A DNA stretch of 64,000 nucleotides, from positions 310,001 through 374,000 of the forward strand of contig FJUW01000003.1 in assembly GCA_900074885.1 (NCBI GenBank). The letters run 5' to 3'. Below the pieces are notes generated by a model. The model ran no database searches, was not told where the DNA came from, and was given only the letters and a program-made list of their open reading frames with translations. Both the position numbers and the translations under genes were made by a program. Shown here in pieces: positions 22,268-34,900 of the stretch (position 1 is the first letter of the stretch; each line of letters begins with the position of its first letter). This stretch comes from Rhynchosporium graminicola (taxonomy: Eukaryota; Ascomycota; Leotiomycetes; Helotiales; Ploettnerulaceae).

Positions 22268-23684
22268 ATGGCAACACAAATGGCAAGCACGAGGCAACCC
22301 TTCGCACCGCTCAACAGCTCGCGTCTGCAAAACCTTACCAGCCTCAAGAATAGACAGAATGGTATGCTTCTTCCTTTTCAACCCCACCAATACACTCCCA
22401 ATTGAAGATCCAAACCAACCCGACTCAATCATGACAACAAATCTCACAACCTCTCTAGCCCTCACCACCTTAACCTCGCCCACCAAACGTAAAGCCACCA
22501 CCTTCGAACACGACATCTCCGACGTCTCCAACAGCGAGAACATCGACCCTACCATCTTCCTTTCACCTAAACGATCCAAACATCCCGATGGCACGCATAC
22601 ATCCAAAGACAACACCTGCAAACCCTCTCCTGTCAACTACTTCCTAACGCGCGCTCCACCCTCACCCCATGATTTCTCCTCCGTCAAACCAGCAGCAGCC
22701 AGCAGACCAATGCTCACAGCTCGCTCCTCAGCAAGAACTCGTATCGATACCACTCGCACTGCACCGCTAAGCGCACCCGCTGGGCGAAGTCCAACGCGAA
22801 AGAGGATCGGGATCTTGAACAGACGGAAGACAGGAAGTCCATTCACGCGCGTCGATCCACCTCGCTTCAACACCTCTTCCTCGGGGTCCGGACTCGGGTT
22901 CAGTATCGACGCCGCTCTCTCTGGCACCATCCCTTCGTACACTGCTCGTCAAGCTGCCGTACCCACTCCCGCTCCGGTAGTTGAGGATCTACCTATCCCA
23001 GTCTTACATACCGAGACGGCGAGAGAGAGCTGGTTCTTCGAGATCCATGAAGATACCGAAGAGGAACTAGCCACGAATCTCATGGAGCATGGTGCTTGTA
23101 CTCTGGACATCAGTTCTGACGAGGAGAGCGCGGAGCGGGAGAGGGATAATAGAGGCAAGGAAAATGTGCCGCCGTTGGATGATGTTAGTCAGACGCGCAC
23201 GGCTTTGTCTACTTCTTCGAGTGGTGGTGGTGGTGGTGTGGGCTTAGGAGGCGAGATGGATGCAGAGCTCAAGATGCAGGATATCAAAGCTCGACTGCAC
23301 CGTGCGTCAAGACGGAAGTTGATGAGTGATGAGAATGCTATTGAGGTTGATAGGGCGCCGCTTAGCGACTTGCCGGCTGAGGAGTTCTATGCTGAGATTC
23401 CCGAGGCGGAGGCCGAGGTTGAGGTTATTGAGCCTAGTGATGCCGGTGCGGTCACGGTTGCGGTTGCAGAGGATGGAGACAGTGAAGGCGAAGTGGGCGT
23501 TGCTAAGACCTTTGATTTTACAGCTGATGTTGTGGGGAAGGGGAAAGCTGTCGAGGTCGACATCGAGGGCTCGATCGTGAGTGGGAATGTCGGATCGGGA
23601 AACGCGAGGTTGTTGGAGCCGATTGAGAAGGCGGAGGAGGGGTGGAGTGTGTGGGAGAGTGGGAGCGCTACGGGTGATGAGTAG
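22268..23684 (+). CDS. Conserved disordered fungal protein, probably nuclear
   Basis: Exon 1 is 22268-22361 and exon 2 is 22459-23684. The 97-bp intron restores the frame so that LKNRQN is followed by ALTTLTSPTKRKA. The product is 439 residues, Ser/Pro/Glu-rich, with basic clusters (SPTKRKA near residue 40, ARKRIG-type RKRIGILNRRK) that could be nuclear localisation signals. Short islands look constrained: RQPFAPLNS at the N-terminus, SENIDPTIFLSPKRSK, RKTGSPFTRVDPP, ESWFFEIHEDTEEELATNLMEH, LDISSDEES, GKENVPP and APLSDLP. Several S/T-P sites and the KEN-type box GKENVPP suggest cell-cycle-linked phosphorylation or turnover, which is inference only. No enzymatic domain is visible. I recognise this motif order as common to filamentous ascomycetes but know no established function. 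Confidence 0.8.
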
Positions 23685-25864
23685 TGTTTACTTGGCTCTG
23701 CTCTACCTGACTTATGGCTTCATGTTACTTTTGTTGTGTTGTGTTGTGTTGTGCTTGGTATGTGTTGAATCCCGGGGAAAATTTAGGCGTTTTTCCCCAA
23801 GGAGTTTAGGGAATTGGTTTACTGTTGCGTCGTGTTTTGTTTGCTTGGGTTCGTTTGGATTATGTTCAACGCTTTGATGTACATGCTATGCTATGCGAGC
23901 CCGTGTTTGCCGGTTTTTGTCCTTATCTTCGTCTTCGTTAATATTCTGATATTTTAGAATTACTCGATTGTGACTGTCGAGTTTTGAGTTGTGAGGTATG
24001 TCTTTAAGGCGTGTGTGTAATGCAATCAAATCAACTCGAAGTCAATAACCAACTCTCAACATACCCGAGTCTCCCCTCCCCCATTACACGTGCGCTATTT
24101 CTCACCACTATAGCCATCCTCCGGTAATTCCCCTTCACTTATGTTCGAGTTCTCTTTGACCGTCGCTTGCTCGCTCGCTCGATCTGAAATATATCTACGA
24201 TGTCTTCATCCTATGACCTCAGTAATAGGTATGCTAAATGTACAGAGGGGTTTGGGAATCTCTCGAGTGAGTGGATTTGTTTGCGATGTTTCCTGGGATG
24301 GGATGGGATGTGAGGGGATTTGGTACGATTTAACATGGTATTTGATTGTTGTTCTTGTTGTTCGGGTGGGGCGGGGGGACGGTGGTCGGTGGTTGTTGTT
24401 GAGGATCCTGGGATTAGTGGTGATGTGTATTTTGGAGGGAAGGCTTGGTGTGCTATCCCTTCTCGCGGTCGAAATACAGGTCTCCGATAGCGTATCCATG
24501 ACACCGATACTGTGATGCTAGCCTTATATTAGCTGGATCTCCTTACTTCACATGGCTTGAAATGCTTCTAATCTGGCTGACGTCGATTGTAAACCATCTC
24601 TTCTTGGGAGCTCGTGATCTCAGACCTCCCTCCTCTTTCTTTCATATCAGTGGTGGCGATGGTCCTACTGTGGATATGGAAGATCCTCGCAAAGCAATGG
24701 ATAGCTCATGATGAAGACACGAAGACAAAGTGGACTTGCTGGCATGTTTCTGGTAGGAGAGATCTGGCTACGAGCATTTTGTTGTAGAGATTTATGTAGT
24801 AGAGGACTACCGCTTCTCCATACTCCCGTCTGGTAGCGAGACAGCTCTGCCTATTTACGCAGTACTAGACTACTGCTCTTGGGAAAAATCGAAACGCCTA
24901 TCGAAAAGTGCTTTTTTGCTCTGTCAACAGTGCATCGCTTAATGGAATTGATGCAACCACACACTGCGTAAACAAAATGATTGTATCGCCTAGAGCCTCG
25001 AAGCAGACACTCACATATATTCTAGTGATTTTTGGGATGTTTATATCTACACATACATTAACGAGCGATTGAAAGGCTATACATCTCACGTCGATATTCG
25101 CTTACATTACTAGCGAAACCAGATTTCGGCGGTTTTCAGACCACCAACCAGCCTTTAGTTTTATGACTCCTTAAGTAGATTTTTTTCCAAATCGATAGAG
25201 CTACTAGGAGTATATGCCTCTCGGAGCGAATGATACAGGATGTTCTTTTGAGTGGCGAGTATCATGATACAGGCTGGTAACACACGTGACTTTTGGTGGG
25301 AAAGGACGTTTGGCCAACACAGTGGTCGGGAACTGTACTAAGTTGGTTATTCTAACGGTATTTGAATTGTTAGATGGACAAAAGTATTATGATGCAACTC
25401 GCAATGCTGTAAAAGCCAAAAGCCTTTAGGTGAAGAAGGATCCTTCTTTCCATACCGACCACGTGCAGCTCTTACTCGTAATTGGGCGGCTTGATTCGAA
25501 TCACGTTCGGAGCACGTCTGGGCTGCATGAGGGCGGGGGCTGAGCTGATAAATATACCTCGTTGCGCAGCCTTGCTCTTTATTTCTTGTCGTGTATCTTG
25601 ATTTCTTGTCTTTCCGATCTCTTTGCTGTGCCTCACTATCCATCTTCTTGCCGTGCCTCCTACTTCAGTATCACGAACGAGTATCGACCACTTTTTGCAA
25701 CTTTATCTTTTCGCCGTCTTGTATAGCGTCGCGAGATTATTTGAGCTTCTGCCGCCGAGAGCCTCACTGGCTCAGTAGGCTGTCAAAATCTATCACCCGT
25801 ATCGATATATTCTACCTTTTCTCGTTGAAAGTTGACCACCAGGGCGCAAATTCTTCTTCGAACA
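23685..25864. other. Intergenic, no gene seen
   Basis: Downstream of the disordered-protein gene the sequence is T/G-rich with low-complexity stretches (TGTTG near 23740, GGGAT near 24300). Frames at 24141-24515 and 25347-25643 have no protein-like features. Confidence 0.5.
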
Positions 25865-28402
25865 ATGGCAGATCCTCTTTCAACAGCTGGTACCGCTGTC
25901 GGCATTGTCTCTCTCAGCCTACAAGTCTCGCAAGGCTTGATTACCTAATACTCACACTTCAAGGCTTATGGTGAAGAGATCGCTTACCTCGTCCGGAAAA
26001 CTGAGACAATACAGGACTTGCTTCAATGCCTCGAAGGGCCACTGAGAAAAGCTGAAGCTGGTTCTGGCGATGTCTCGGTACAAGTCAGGAATAACATTAC
26101 AGCTTGCGAGAGTGGCGTCAGAAAGCTCGTTACTGCCGTGCAGAAATACGGGAACTTGGCAATCCCGACTAATACAGAAGACAGGCTTCGGGCAGTGACG
26201 AAGCGGTTGCTGTATCCTTTCAAACGATCGACTCTCCAGGATCTGAGCCTGACTTTGGAGGAGATTCTTGGGAATCTGAAGTGAGCATTGGATTTACTTT
26301 CGCTGTAAGTATGCTTGCGCTCGATAGATGTCACTTTCTCAAAACGTTGTCTAATGAAGCTAACCACAAGTTATAGAAACAAACCAAGTGCATAAGGACA
26401 AAACGATCGCTTTGGCCATGAATATAAGCAATGACTCGGAAAGCCTCAAATCACATTTCGATATTAGATCGAATATTATCGAGGGAAGGCTTGATCAACT
26501 GGTACGGCATCATGTTCTTGAGGCTTGGTGTTGATGATTGTATTGTAGATTTCAAGTATCCAAGCTGGGCATCCACGTCTCTACAGAGAGCCAGCTCTGC
26601 TGACCACCCTGTACCAGGACCAACAGGAAATAAAGAATATCTCGAACAAATCTTTTCCAACGGGCCATGGGCACAAGAGAATCTCGAATAATTCCAAACA
26701 TAGATTATGTTCGCGCCACCGATATCCACAAGCAACGCCGTCCTACATCTGGGGCATATACTGGAGCCAAGCCATACGACATCAACCCCATTGTCCTTTA
26801 TCTCGATATGCTCAGCAACGCATTGATACACTAGGAGCTAAATACTCCTTCTGCACAAATGCTTTGGGATTTTCCGTTGTGGCGACTTTATCGATGGCAC
26901 GCGGAGCAGGCTTTTCTATCAGCCCTCATTTCATTATTCGCGCTATTGTGCCCGATGACTCTCCAAGCTTCCGGCTCCTGGTTTTGAATGACAAAGACTT
27001 GGGGGTTGTGAGTGATGATTATCTTGATCGTGCGAAGCTGGTTCTTCAAGAGCTGACCACACTGTTTCGAGATGGCAAAGCGGCCCCGACAGACGTCCGG
27101 GCATATGGAAGCACATTGCTACATGTGAGTGGAAACGAGGCACTTGACTATGATATCTGTTCTAATGTTCATGCAGATGGTTGTTTTACTGCTTGGTAGT
27201 CACTCGAGCTGTTCAACCCCCGACATCGTGCGGAGTGATCTATCTTCTCGATTGCCTCATGAGTCTCGGTACAGATCCACAAGCGCGAGACTGTCGTAAC
27301 AGGTAAATTGGTTTCTCCTCTGCTAAATGAGGGTGATCTCACATTTGTGACTTCCAAGTCTTATACAAGCTCTGACAGCCCGCTGTGTGGCTTACCGTAT
27401 TGTGTCTCGCCCATCATCAAGTGTGGTACGGGTGTGCCATTTCTCACAGAGATTAGCGATATCCTTGAGCTGGCATCGTAGAAGCCTACGAATTCATCTA
27501 GCTTGCTTTAAGCTTGAAGATGCTTACAAACAGGGAAGTCTTTCAGAATGCACCTGCCACACAAGAAACGCTCTCAATTATACCAGGTCCGAACGACCAG
27601 TCTCAACAGATGTCACTAATGCATAAGCAAGAACAATACTATATTATGCCTCTTTCGCAACCGCAAACAGGAAAAGCTTCGACAGGAATTCCCCTGATGA
27701 TGATTTGATCGAAGTACTGGTGGAGCTCTTCAATAACGAACTTGCGCTTGAACACACAGGCATCGGAAGCATTGGAGGAAACAGGAGTATGATTGTACAT
27801 AAGGCACTAAGTCGCATGACTAAGGAGCAACTGCTAGGTAGTAAGTGTAACTTTCTGAGTAGTAATTAAGATGCTACGGCTTATCTTTGCTCGGGTTTTG
27901 AACTACCAGAGATATGCAGAGCCATGTGGCTTCGAGACGAAGTTGAGCTGAGGGAATCGATAGAGTTAGCTCCAGAATATCTCAATCAAGCATTCGAAAA
28001 TGGGGAGACACCTCTTCATCTTACTGTCTCATGGCCCGCGAGGTTGGCAATTCTTCTGGAAAATAAGGCTGCGGTCAGCAAGCGTAACAACTACGGCTTG
28101 ACTATCATGCATGCGAAGAGTCGTATGAGGAGTCGATCCGTACGTTAATAGACTATGGCAGTCCACTGGGAGGCAAATGGGACCCAAACGAAGTCTTGTC
28201 GGAGCTGTCCTTTTGGGGAAGTCTTGATGTGCAACATATATTCATCAGCCATCTGGTCAGCAGGCGCCAGCGATTACTACTCCTTGCGCTGGACGAACTT
28301 CCCGCCCTTAAGCTACAGACTTTAAATCTTAGGGGAGACTGTGTATTAGACACTCAAGCTGCACCCGTTACGTCAGCACTACTCGAGCGACGTGAGATCT
28401 GA
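25865..28402 (+). pseudogene. Degenerate STAND/ankyrin-type gene (fungal N-terminal domain plus ankyrin C-terminus)
   Basis: ATG at 25865 starts MADPLSTAGTAVGIVSLSLQVSQGL, the hallmark N-terminal domain of fungal NLR/STAND and ankyrin proteins. A TAA at 25946-25948 then stands where the family has Tyr (normally 'YY'). The same frame continues to ILGNLK at 26284, where GTGAGC opens a likely intron ending at TTATAG before 26377. Further in-order fragments follow: ESLKSHFDIRSNIIEGRLDQLV (26440 region), MARGAGFSISPHFIIRAIV (26890 region), a GSTLLH-type segment near 27110, NGETPLHLTVSWPARLAILL (28000 region), and the C-terminal block LLLLALDELPALKLQTL with DCVLDTQAAPVTSALL ending near 28402. Stops and shifts lie between most of these. 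Such genes normally act in non-self recognition and cell death; this one cannot make a full product. Confidence 0.72.
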
Positions 28403-29260
28403 GATGTATGTGTTGTATTCTTGTTATGTTACGAGAAATACTTTGCCATGAACGAGTAAAGCAGAAGCAGTGACATGTAATTTGATGCATACTCGACCGA
28501 ACAAGCTGGAAAATATCTTGCTGTGTGTAATTTCGAAGGACATTCCTTGGGCTAGAAAGGGAGACGAGAAATCATGGCTGTCTCTGATATACCGTATCGA
28601 CTGGTGTATAGCGCCTTGGCGGTATAATATACGCGGAGTCAAGCTGGTTTAACTAGACCTGGCGGTATACTGGAGATGGCGAACTCGATAAGAGTAACGC
28701 TGTACACCAGTCGAGAAGGTATAGCTAGGAATTGACAAGGAGATGGCACTTTTAGATGGTGATTAGAGATGGATTTAGTGCTCTTTGCCTGGCGAGGGAT
28801 CGTGGAACTCTGAGAGTGTGGGTGGGAGATGAGGACTGCCGCAAATTTGCATGCAAGGCCTGGAAGAAAGAGATGTGAGTTTGTAAGGAAGGCAAATTAT
28901 ATGGCTAGCTGTTCTCCCTTGGATCTTGGGACCCATGCCTTAGAATTTGAACCTTGAAGTAGATGTAATCTCTGGTAGGAGAAAGGGCTAGTGGTAAAGC
29001 GTTTAAGAATATGCTGAACATAGCTCTCATTCTTGGAAAACAGCTTGGTCCCCAAGATGGGAGAGCATAGACGACTCCCCGCCTGCGAATTGGGTCTGAA
29101 CGGCTAAGGTAGAAGTCATGAACACCTGCAAAATGATTCAGATCTTACTTGACATGACATCGAATGATGGTCCAGGGTCGTGGTTTGAGCATGTTCTATG
29201 CCATATTCTCAGAGTTTCCACATATTGTACAATAAACTACACTCTCCCATGATATACACC
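28403..29260. other. Intergenic with a small inverted-repeat element
   Basis: No gene. Contains the inverted-repeat element at 28588-28723; the remainder shows no signal. Confidence 0.5.
28588..28723. mobile_element. Small inverted-repeat element (MITE-like, 136 bp)
   Basis: The left end TATACCGTATCGACTGGTGT (continuing to 28613) matches the reverse complement of 28698-28723 in 23 of 26 positions (mismatches at positions 7, 9 and 22). It could fold into a hairpin with a loop of about 84 bases. The ends are TA-rich, so a TA target site is possible but not distinguishable from the terminus. It lies just 3' of the decayed STAND gene. No coding capacity. Confidence 0.5.
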
Positions 29261-30127
29261 CTATAGTATCCCTAATGGCTTTAGCACATTCTCATTGACC
29301 ACACTAGCCGCAACATTTCCTCCCCTCTGCAGGGCTATAGCTCCGATTATCGCATACAAAGAGGTCGTAAGTACAACATCGATACCAGAAGATTCCAAAT
29401 TATCGATCTGTCGACGGTTAGTCCTGCGTTCCAAATTCAAGAACAACTTCCTACATTTCTGGGAGTCCATCTCATGACCTGACTCATTCCCAGCTGGGCT
29501 GCGAAAGGTCCCAACCGATCCTTTGTCAAAATCTCGTTGATCGGTGCATCTGTCAAATTTCGCAGCCCCTCCAGTGCAGGATGTGCAAAAGGTAGTCTAT
29601 CATCAGATGGGTCTGCCAGGGATTGTGTTTTCTGTGCAGTTGGTGACTGGACCAAAGCAATATTTGTTTGTAGATTCAGGATGCGTCGGCCTAGTATAAT
29701 CAGTCCACCCCCTTCGAAACCTGTTGAAGCACTCACCATAGAATGCCAGTCGATCATTGAAGCCTCTCCTTCCCTGATCAAAACTTTTGTGTGTAATTGC
29801 CAGCCACTTAATCTCGTCCGTAAGCACCTTGTCTCCGCCCCGTCCCAGGAAGTCGACGTAGAATCGATCTAAACGTTTTGGGTCGGTGTTACACTCCCAC
29901 ACCTTCTTCGTCTCCTTTATCCTGTATGGATACGGCGCCTTCATCCTCTGTGGAGTGTATGACCACCTCGGCCGTTGCTCGCCCTCTGTCTCATATTCTG
30001 CATCTTTCCGCGGTCTTGATATCGAAAATTGTCGGATTGAGCTCGTTCGAGAGTTTGCACATTCGCAGAGTGGGCGGGATTTCCTTACGAACGTCTGAAG
30101 TGATCGTCTAGTTGAATGTGATGCCAT
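29261..30127 (-). CDS. MRPL15: Mitochondrial large-subunit ribosomal protein Mrpl15 (mL57), RNase III-like fold
   Basis: Three exons (30127-29737, 29690-29455, 29407-29261) with introns of 46 and 47 bp give 257 residues. The N-terminus is Arg/Ser-rich (RRSLQTFVRKSRPLCE, RQFSISRPRK), as expected for a mitochondrial presequence. The RNase III-like part starts with ITHKSFDQGRRGFNDRLAFYGRRIL at about 111-135. The helix SGIDVVLTTSLYAIIGAIALQRGG lies near the C-terminus. The acidic signature residues of active RNase III (E..G..) are not evident, which fits the structural ribosomal protein rather than a nuclease. The dsRNA-binding domain that would mark the paralogue Mrpl3 is absent. The start is divergent from RTT109 with 219 bp between the two ATGs. 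Confidence 0.87.
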
Positions 30128-30346
30128 TATTTCCTTCTATCTCATGTTTCGGGGGTGGATATCTGGAGAATGCAATTGGCGCTTTGGGCCTTGGTCAAAG
30201 TGAAGCTTCATCAATTATTTGCCGCTAGTCTCCATCTAGCCAAGCCACTCTGCGCCATCGCGTCTCACAGGCGCGTCTTCCAAACGTCAGCTCTACTATC
30301 AATTCTCCAAATCAGGAAACGCAATACTTTGGCATATCATTGGATT
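30128..30346. promoter_or_regulatory. Shared promoter interval MRPL15 / RTT109
   Basis: 219 bp between divergent start codons. The interval must carry both core promoters; no specific element is identified. Confidence 0.6.
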
Positions 30347-31936
30347 ATGGCGGCTCACGGGAGGACTAATAAAGCATCAATCGTACCAATATTGCTCCAA
30401 CAGCTTGCTATTGCGCTACCAAAAGACGCCAAGTTCAAGATCTACCACCTCTCTACCCCTCCAACTAAGACCTCATCTATCTATTCTGCGCCTTCAGGCA
30501 CGCGTCCCGATCGAACATATTGCGAAAGCCATTTCCTGACCGTTTCAATTGTTGTGCCGGACGATAGGGAAGTACTGGTTTATGCAGTCGAGATCCTCAT
30601 CTATTCCACAGCCCACGATTCTACATTCTTCGTTTCAAAGGCAGACTCAACAGGATATTTACATCTACTAGGACTACCAAAGGGCACGCCGTCTCCGATT
30701 AGAGATATCACTGCCACATTTCTGCGTTATCTGGTTGAGCAGCACCAGCGGGAGAATATTCTAAGCGTTGTGTCATTATTCGCACGGGCACAAGATCAGT
30801 ACCTGTTCCCAGGAAGTGTTGAATACAGTGGGAAACATGTGCTGGACGACAGGGGGTTGGTGAAGTGGTGGTGTCGAGTGCTGGATCCTCTCATTGAAAT
30901 AATATCAGAGTGGGAGTCGGTAAAAGGATATTTGACGGTCCCAGGACTCGATTCTCACGATACCATATCATACGTGCCCAGTCGCAATACTTCAAAATGG
31001 ACAATTGGCCACCCACTGCGGGAAATTTCGAGACATGCAGACAATGTGCCTCCTAGATGTTTCATTCCGCACTACCCTGACGATCCCAAAGCACGCTTCC
31101 TCGACGAACTAGACGAGGAAATCACGAAAAGTCAGAATACGGGTGACGAGTGGAAGAGCGTCAAATCCATCGAGCAATTCTGGGATATGATGGCCTTCCG
31201 ACAAGAATGCTCTGCGGGGAGGTTGGTCGGTTTCATTTGGATCGTGTTTACGCCAAAGAATCAGCAGCAGCAACCCCGACCAATACTTGAGGATGACCAA
31301 AGCTCTTTTGTAACCTTCAGCAGTCAGACGGAGGTCAATATGAGTCCGTCGCAAGCATATTTGATCACTCCGGCCACATCTTTCTGTGCTACAAAATCAA
31401 CCCAAGCCCTGGATCCACAAACCAGGAACGGCGATTCTCAAGAGTCTAGGCTGAAGGGTTATACACCCAAACAAAGACAGAAGAAACTCTCGGGACCTAT
31501 CATCCCTCGACAGCCTCGAATCAAGACGGAAGCCAAGAATCATCTCCTGGACAGACCCGAGACATCTGCATACTACATCTGGCGGCCAGAGGGTCGAGGA
31601 CAGATCGTCGTGGATGAATCTGATTACAAACGAGTAACAGAACTTCTTCTCCGTCTCGACTTCGCAAACCTTGAGCTCGCAACATCGAGTTCTACTCGGT
31701 GGATCAACGAAGTTCGTTCTGGGGTATGGGGAAGTACAGGAGATGCCTGGGGCCAAAGTGTGACTGGAACGAAAGCATTTGAGATTCGAGCTGCGTCTGG
31801 AGCTGCTGGAGCGACGACGCTGAATATGGGTCTAATGAGAAAGAAGCGGAAAGACATTCCTGAACCACAGTCGCAATCTACTCCGCAGGTAAATGTGCTA
31901 TCGACCGGAATGGTGCGGAAGAAGGCGAAAGTTTGA
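30347..31936 (+). CDS. RTT109: Histone acetyltransferase Rtt109 (H3K56)
   Basis: Single exon, 529 residues from the ATG at 30347. The frame is open further upstream but family similarity starts here. Rtt109 is the fungus-specific p300-like acetyltransferase that, with Asf1 and Vps75, acetylates newly made histone H3 on Lys56 (and Lys9/27) during replication-linked chromatin assembly and DNA repair. Family blocks in order: KFKIYHLSTPPT (30-41), RPDRTYCESHFL (53-64), SLFARAQDQYLFPGSVEYSG (143-162), KHVLDDRGLVKWWCRVLDP (163-181), PGLDSHDTISY, GHPLREISRHADNVPPRCFIPHYPDDPKARFLDEL in the substrate-binding half, and EQFWDMMAFRQECSAGRLVG. The C-terminal third is low-complexity and basic, ending MVRKKAKV, which may aid nuclear import. 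Confidence 0.94.
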   Translation: MAAHGRTNKASIVPILLQQLAIALPKDAKFKIYHLSTPPTKTSSIYSAPSGTRPDRTYCESHFLTVSIVVPDDREVLVYAVEILIYSTAHDSTFFVSKADSTGYLHLLGLPKGTPSPIRDITATFLRYLVEQHQRENILSVVSLFARAQDQYLFPGSVEYSGKHVLDDRGLVKWWCRVLDPLIEIISEWESVKGYLTVPGLDSHDTISYVPSRNTSKWTIGHPLREISRHADNVPPRCFIPHYPDDPKARFLDELDEEITKSQNTGDEWKSVKSIEQFWDMMAFRQECSAGRLVGFIWIVFTPKNQQQQPRPILEDDQSSFVTFSSQTEVNMSPSQAYLITPATSFCATKSTQALDPQTRNGDSQESRLKGYTPKQRQKKLSGPIIPRQPRIKTEAKNHLLDRPETSAYYIWRPEGRGQIVVDESDYKRVTELLLRLDFANLELATSSSTRWINEVRSGVWGSTGDAWGQSVTGTKAFEIRAASGAAGATTLNMGLMRKKRKDIPEPQSQSTPQVNVLSTGMVRKKAKV

Positions 31937-34900
31937 TTTGATGAGCAAAGGCGTACTTGGGTATGGGGTACTGCGTTTGAAAGCTGGCGTTTGATAATAT
32001 CTAAGTATACCCAGGATAGTGATTGTTATAATGAATCTTCAACGATCTATTTCAATTAGAGATTCTTGGGATTGTTTCAATCCTTCGGTCTTTGATCTCC
32101 ACGGACTACGGTGTTATTGCACCCATTTAATGTGGGAGCCTCGTCAGCCACCCAGACACTCCGTGGAGTACTTTCAGTAGCGATGATGTTATAAATGGGT
32201 ACCCTACCGTGTTGAAGTTTCAAGTGCCTTGATCGTTATAGTTTCACCGGCAGTACTTAGACTTATGATTGATGCGGTAAGGCCAGCCTCAATAGAATAA
32301 TATAGTCAAGAAATGACTTCTATCTAATATCGGAGTATGGTTAGAATATGAGTACACAGACTGCTACCTCAAACACTCATTCCTGACATTGAGTGGGATG
32401 ATTTCTATGAACCGGCAACAACAACTCCAACGACGATGTTGAATGAATGGAGCGGCTTGGGAATTTTACAAGCGGAAACCGAATTGGTAGTGTCTGTCAG
32501 CTCACAACATCAGTTCACAGTGACGGATGTTGAAAAGCTTATGAAGAGCCATGTTGGGCTGAACCCCAAATGTGTACATGTGCCTTTTCGTAACTCGCTT
32601 AAATCGGGAATGTAAACAAAGTCAAATATACGTGATCTAGCATGCTTTATTATCCCAGAAATTATGCGCCGCTTTTGAGTGCTTGAATCGACGTCATAGC
32701 TGTTAATTTTGCTTTATATTTCGTTGCCTGCAAAGCAAATGCTGTAAGTGTAGTTCACTACCCCTGCTGTAATCTTCAAAATCACATCAGTCTTGAACGG
32801 CTCACCGTGTATTGATAAGAAAAGTAAGGTAGTTGAGCTTTCAAAGATATGCGAATATCATAACATAGATAGCAGTGCTATAGAGTAGCGTCTTATCGGG
32901 AGCAAAATTACAGAAGTATGATGATTACTGCGTCTCCGAAGAAAAACACCAAGCCAACTGACCGGAGCTGGAGAACATGTCAATCTTTCGTTGCTAATGG
33001 AACGCCCTTTAATCCTGGCGTAGTTGCAATAATAGCACGCAAGCTAGGTGGCAAGTTTATAAATTTAGAAGTTTTTGCTTCTATTGCTGAGAAGAATGTA
33101 GCCTGCGGCGTTGCACCTTGAACTACTTTTTGAGTTGTCTCCACTAACCTCGCTTAAACTTTAGTGCACAGAATAAAAACAACAATAACACAAGAACTTC
33201 ACCGCATTCCATCGCATTCCAAAACTATCTGAAACCTCTCCTTCTTAGCACTTAGAAAGATAAAGAGAATCAAAAACGATTTGAGACACTCATGACTCAC
33301 TTTGTCGCAAGAAATTAAAAGTGAAAAAATATCGCCTGAAACTCCTAAAAAAAAAAGAGAAAAATAGCAAAAATCAATTGGAAGCCCACACTCGGATGCG
33401 TGTGAGGTCCCAATTTACAAAACTAATTGAATAGGTTTTTCGTTCGTTCATCGTCGTTTGTTCGTTTTACCGTCGTAGTCGAATCGTTAGTCGTGTGCGT
33501 GTTCGGGTACGCAGTTGTCGATTTGATCGTCGGCAACCAATTTGACCTGAACCACTCGTGTGGCCGCCCTTGGTATGGTAGGCTTTTACTTATTTCGTTA
33601 CATGTAATCGTTAGTGGTGACGGTATGCGAAGGCAGTGAGCACCTGGATGAGGGGTGTGGTGGGAAGAACTGCGTCTGAGCTTATGGTTGATTATCTATG
33701 CTGGTGCAAGATGAGCGTTAATTGATCGTTAGAAGAGAGTATCATAATGTTCGAATTGCTTTACAAATAGAGTTTCAGCTGTATGTGTTGTTAGTAAGGG
33801 CTGAGTTGAGACGATTACACTAGTCATCATGAAAAGCTCCTCTGCTAACCGGTCCAATTGTTGCCCCTACTGCTGACGCTCGTGTACGGGATAAAGTCTC
33901 AGAGATATACATGAAGTGAGTCTAGGAATTGACGGTGATATATATATACGGAAGGTTATTGGACCACAGAATCATGGAACCACCAGCTTCTGTCGCACTA
34001 AGCCATAGTGAATCAATGTCAAAACCCTTGGACAAATGACGTGTATGAAAAGCATTCGTGAATTGATTGAATTAATTACGCTAATTATTTTTTACTCAAA
34101 TAATCCCCAGGAAAATATGTCTTCGAGCCTGAGAAACAGGTGAGGGGCGAAACCGAGCGAGAACTTCATCAATTATCCATGCGCCGGGCGAAAAAACTCG
34201 ACTTGCAAATGAATATAAATAGTCTGGCAGAAGATGAGAGGGGTCCCATAAGTATATCGCTCCGTGACAATACAGCGGGTCCATTCTTGGATCTCATTCG
34301 ACAATACAGGATGGGCAGCCCAGCTCATTTGCAGGGATACAGCTGTAAAGAGACAAAAGTAAACAAACATTACCTAAGCGAGCCCCCCACCCAAAAAAGA
34401 AAGAAATTTCATACCCGTTTAGTATGATATTGAGTTTATAGAGCAAGTCTCCTCATGGGCAAGAACACAAGTTTCATAAATTTTAGGTGTCGGTTCAAAG
34501 AAATGGAAAACAAGGAGGCGCTTCAAGATCCCAGGCTGGAATATTTCGTCATCCTCAAAGTGAGAGCTCCACGAAAGGCCAAAATTACAGAAGTATAGGA
34601 CTTCAGAAAGTGGGTGTCTCAAAGTTGCGATATTAATCTAAGACTTCACATCAGTATTTAGTTGTTCTAATACTTCATTTTACTGATTCTTTGAAAGTCA
34701 CGAAAATGCTATGCGACTTCGAAACTCGCCTCACAGGACACGAACTGAGTCAGCCTCGATACAGAGATTGGAAGCGCGAGGTAAAGAGCTGCTGTTGCGG
34801 CTTGAAGTACAAATCAAATCCTCTCCTATAGCGTAGAATGTACATAAACAAGTAGGCCGTCATATACACATAAAGACACAGAGTTGAGTACAACCAAGAG

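Noticed and set aside
24141..24515. 124-codon frame and two antisense frames
   Set aside because: G/T-rich low complexity, all three frames open together; no motif.
30155..30346. Longer Rtt109 N-terminus from 30155
   Set aside because: The first codons are not ATG and show no family similarity; the ATG at 30347 places the conserved HLSTPPT block at the usual distance.
33427..33639. 70-codon frame MNRFFVRSSSF...
   Set aside because: Isolated in a gene-poor stretch with no homologous pattern that I can identify.
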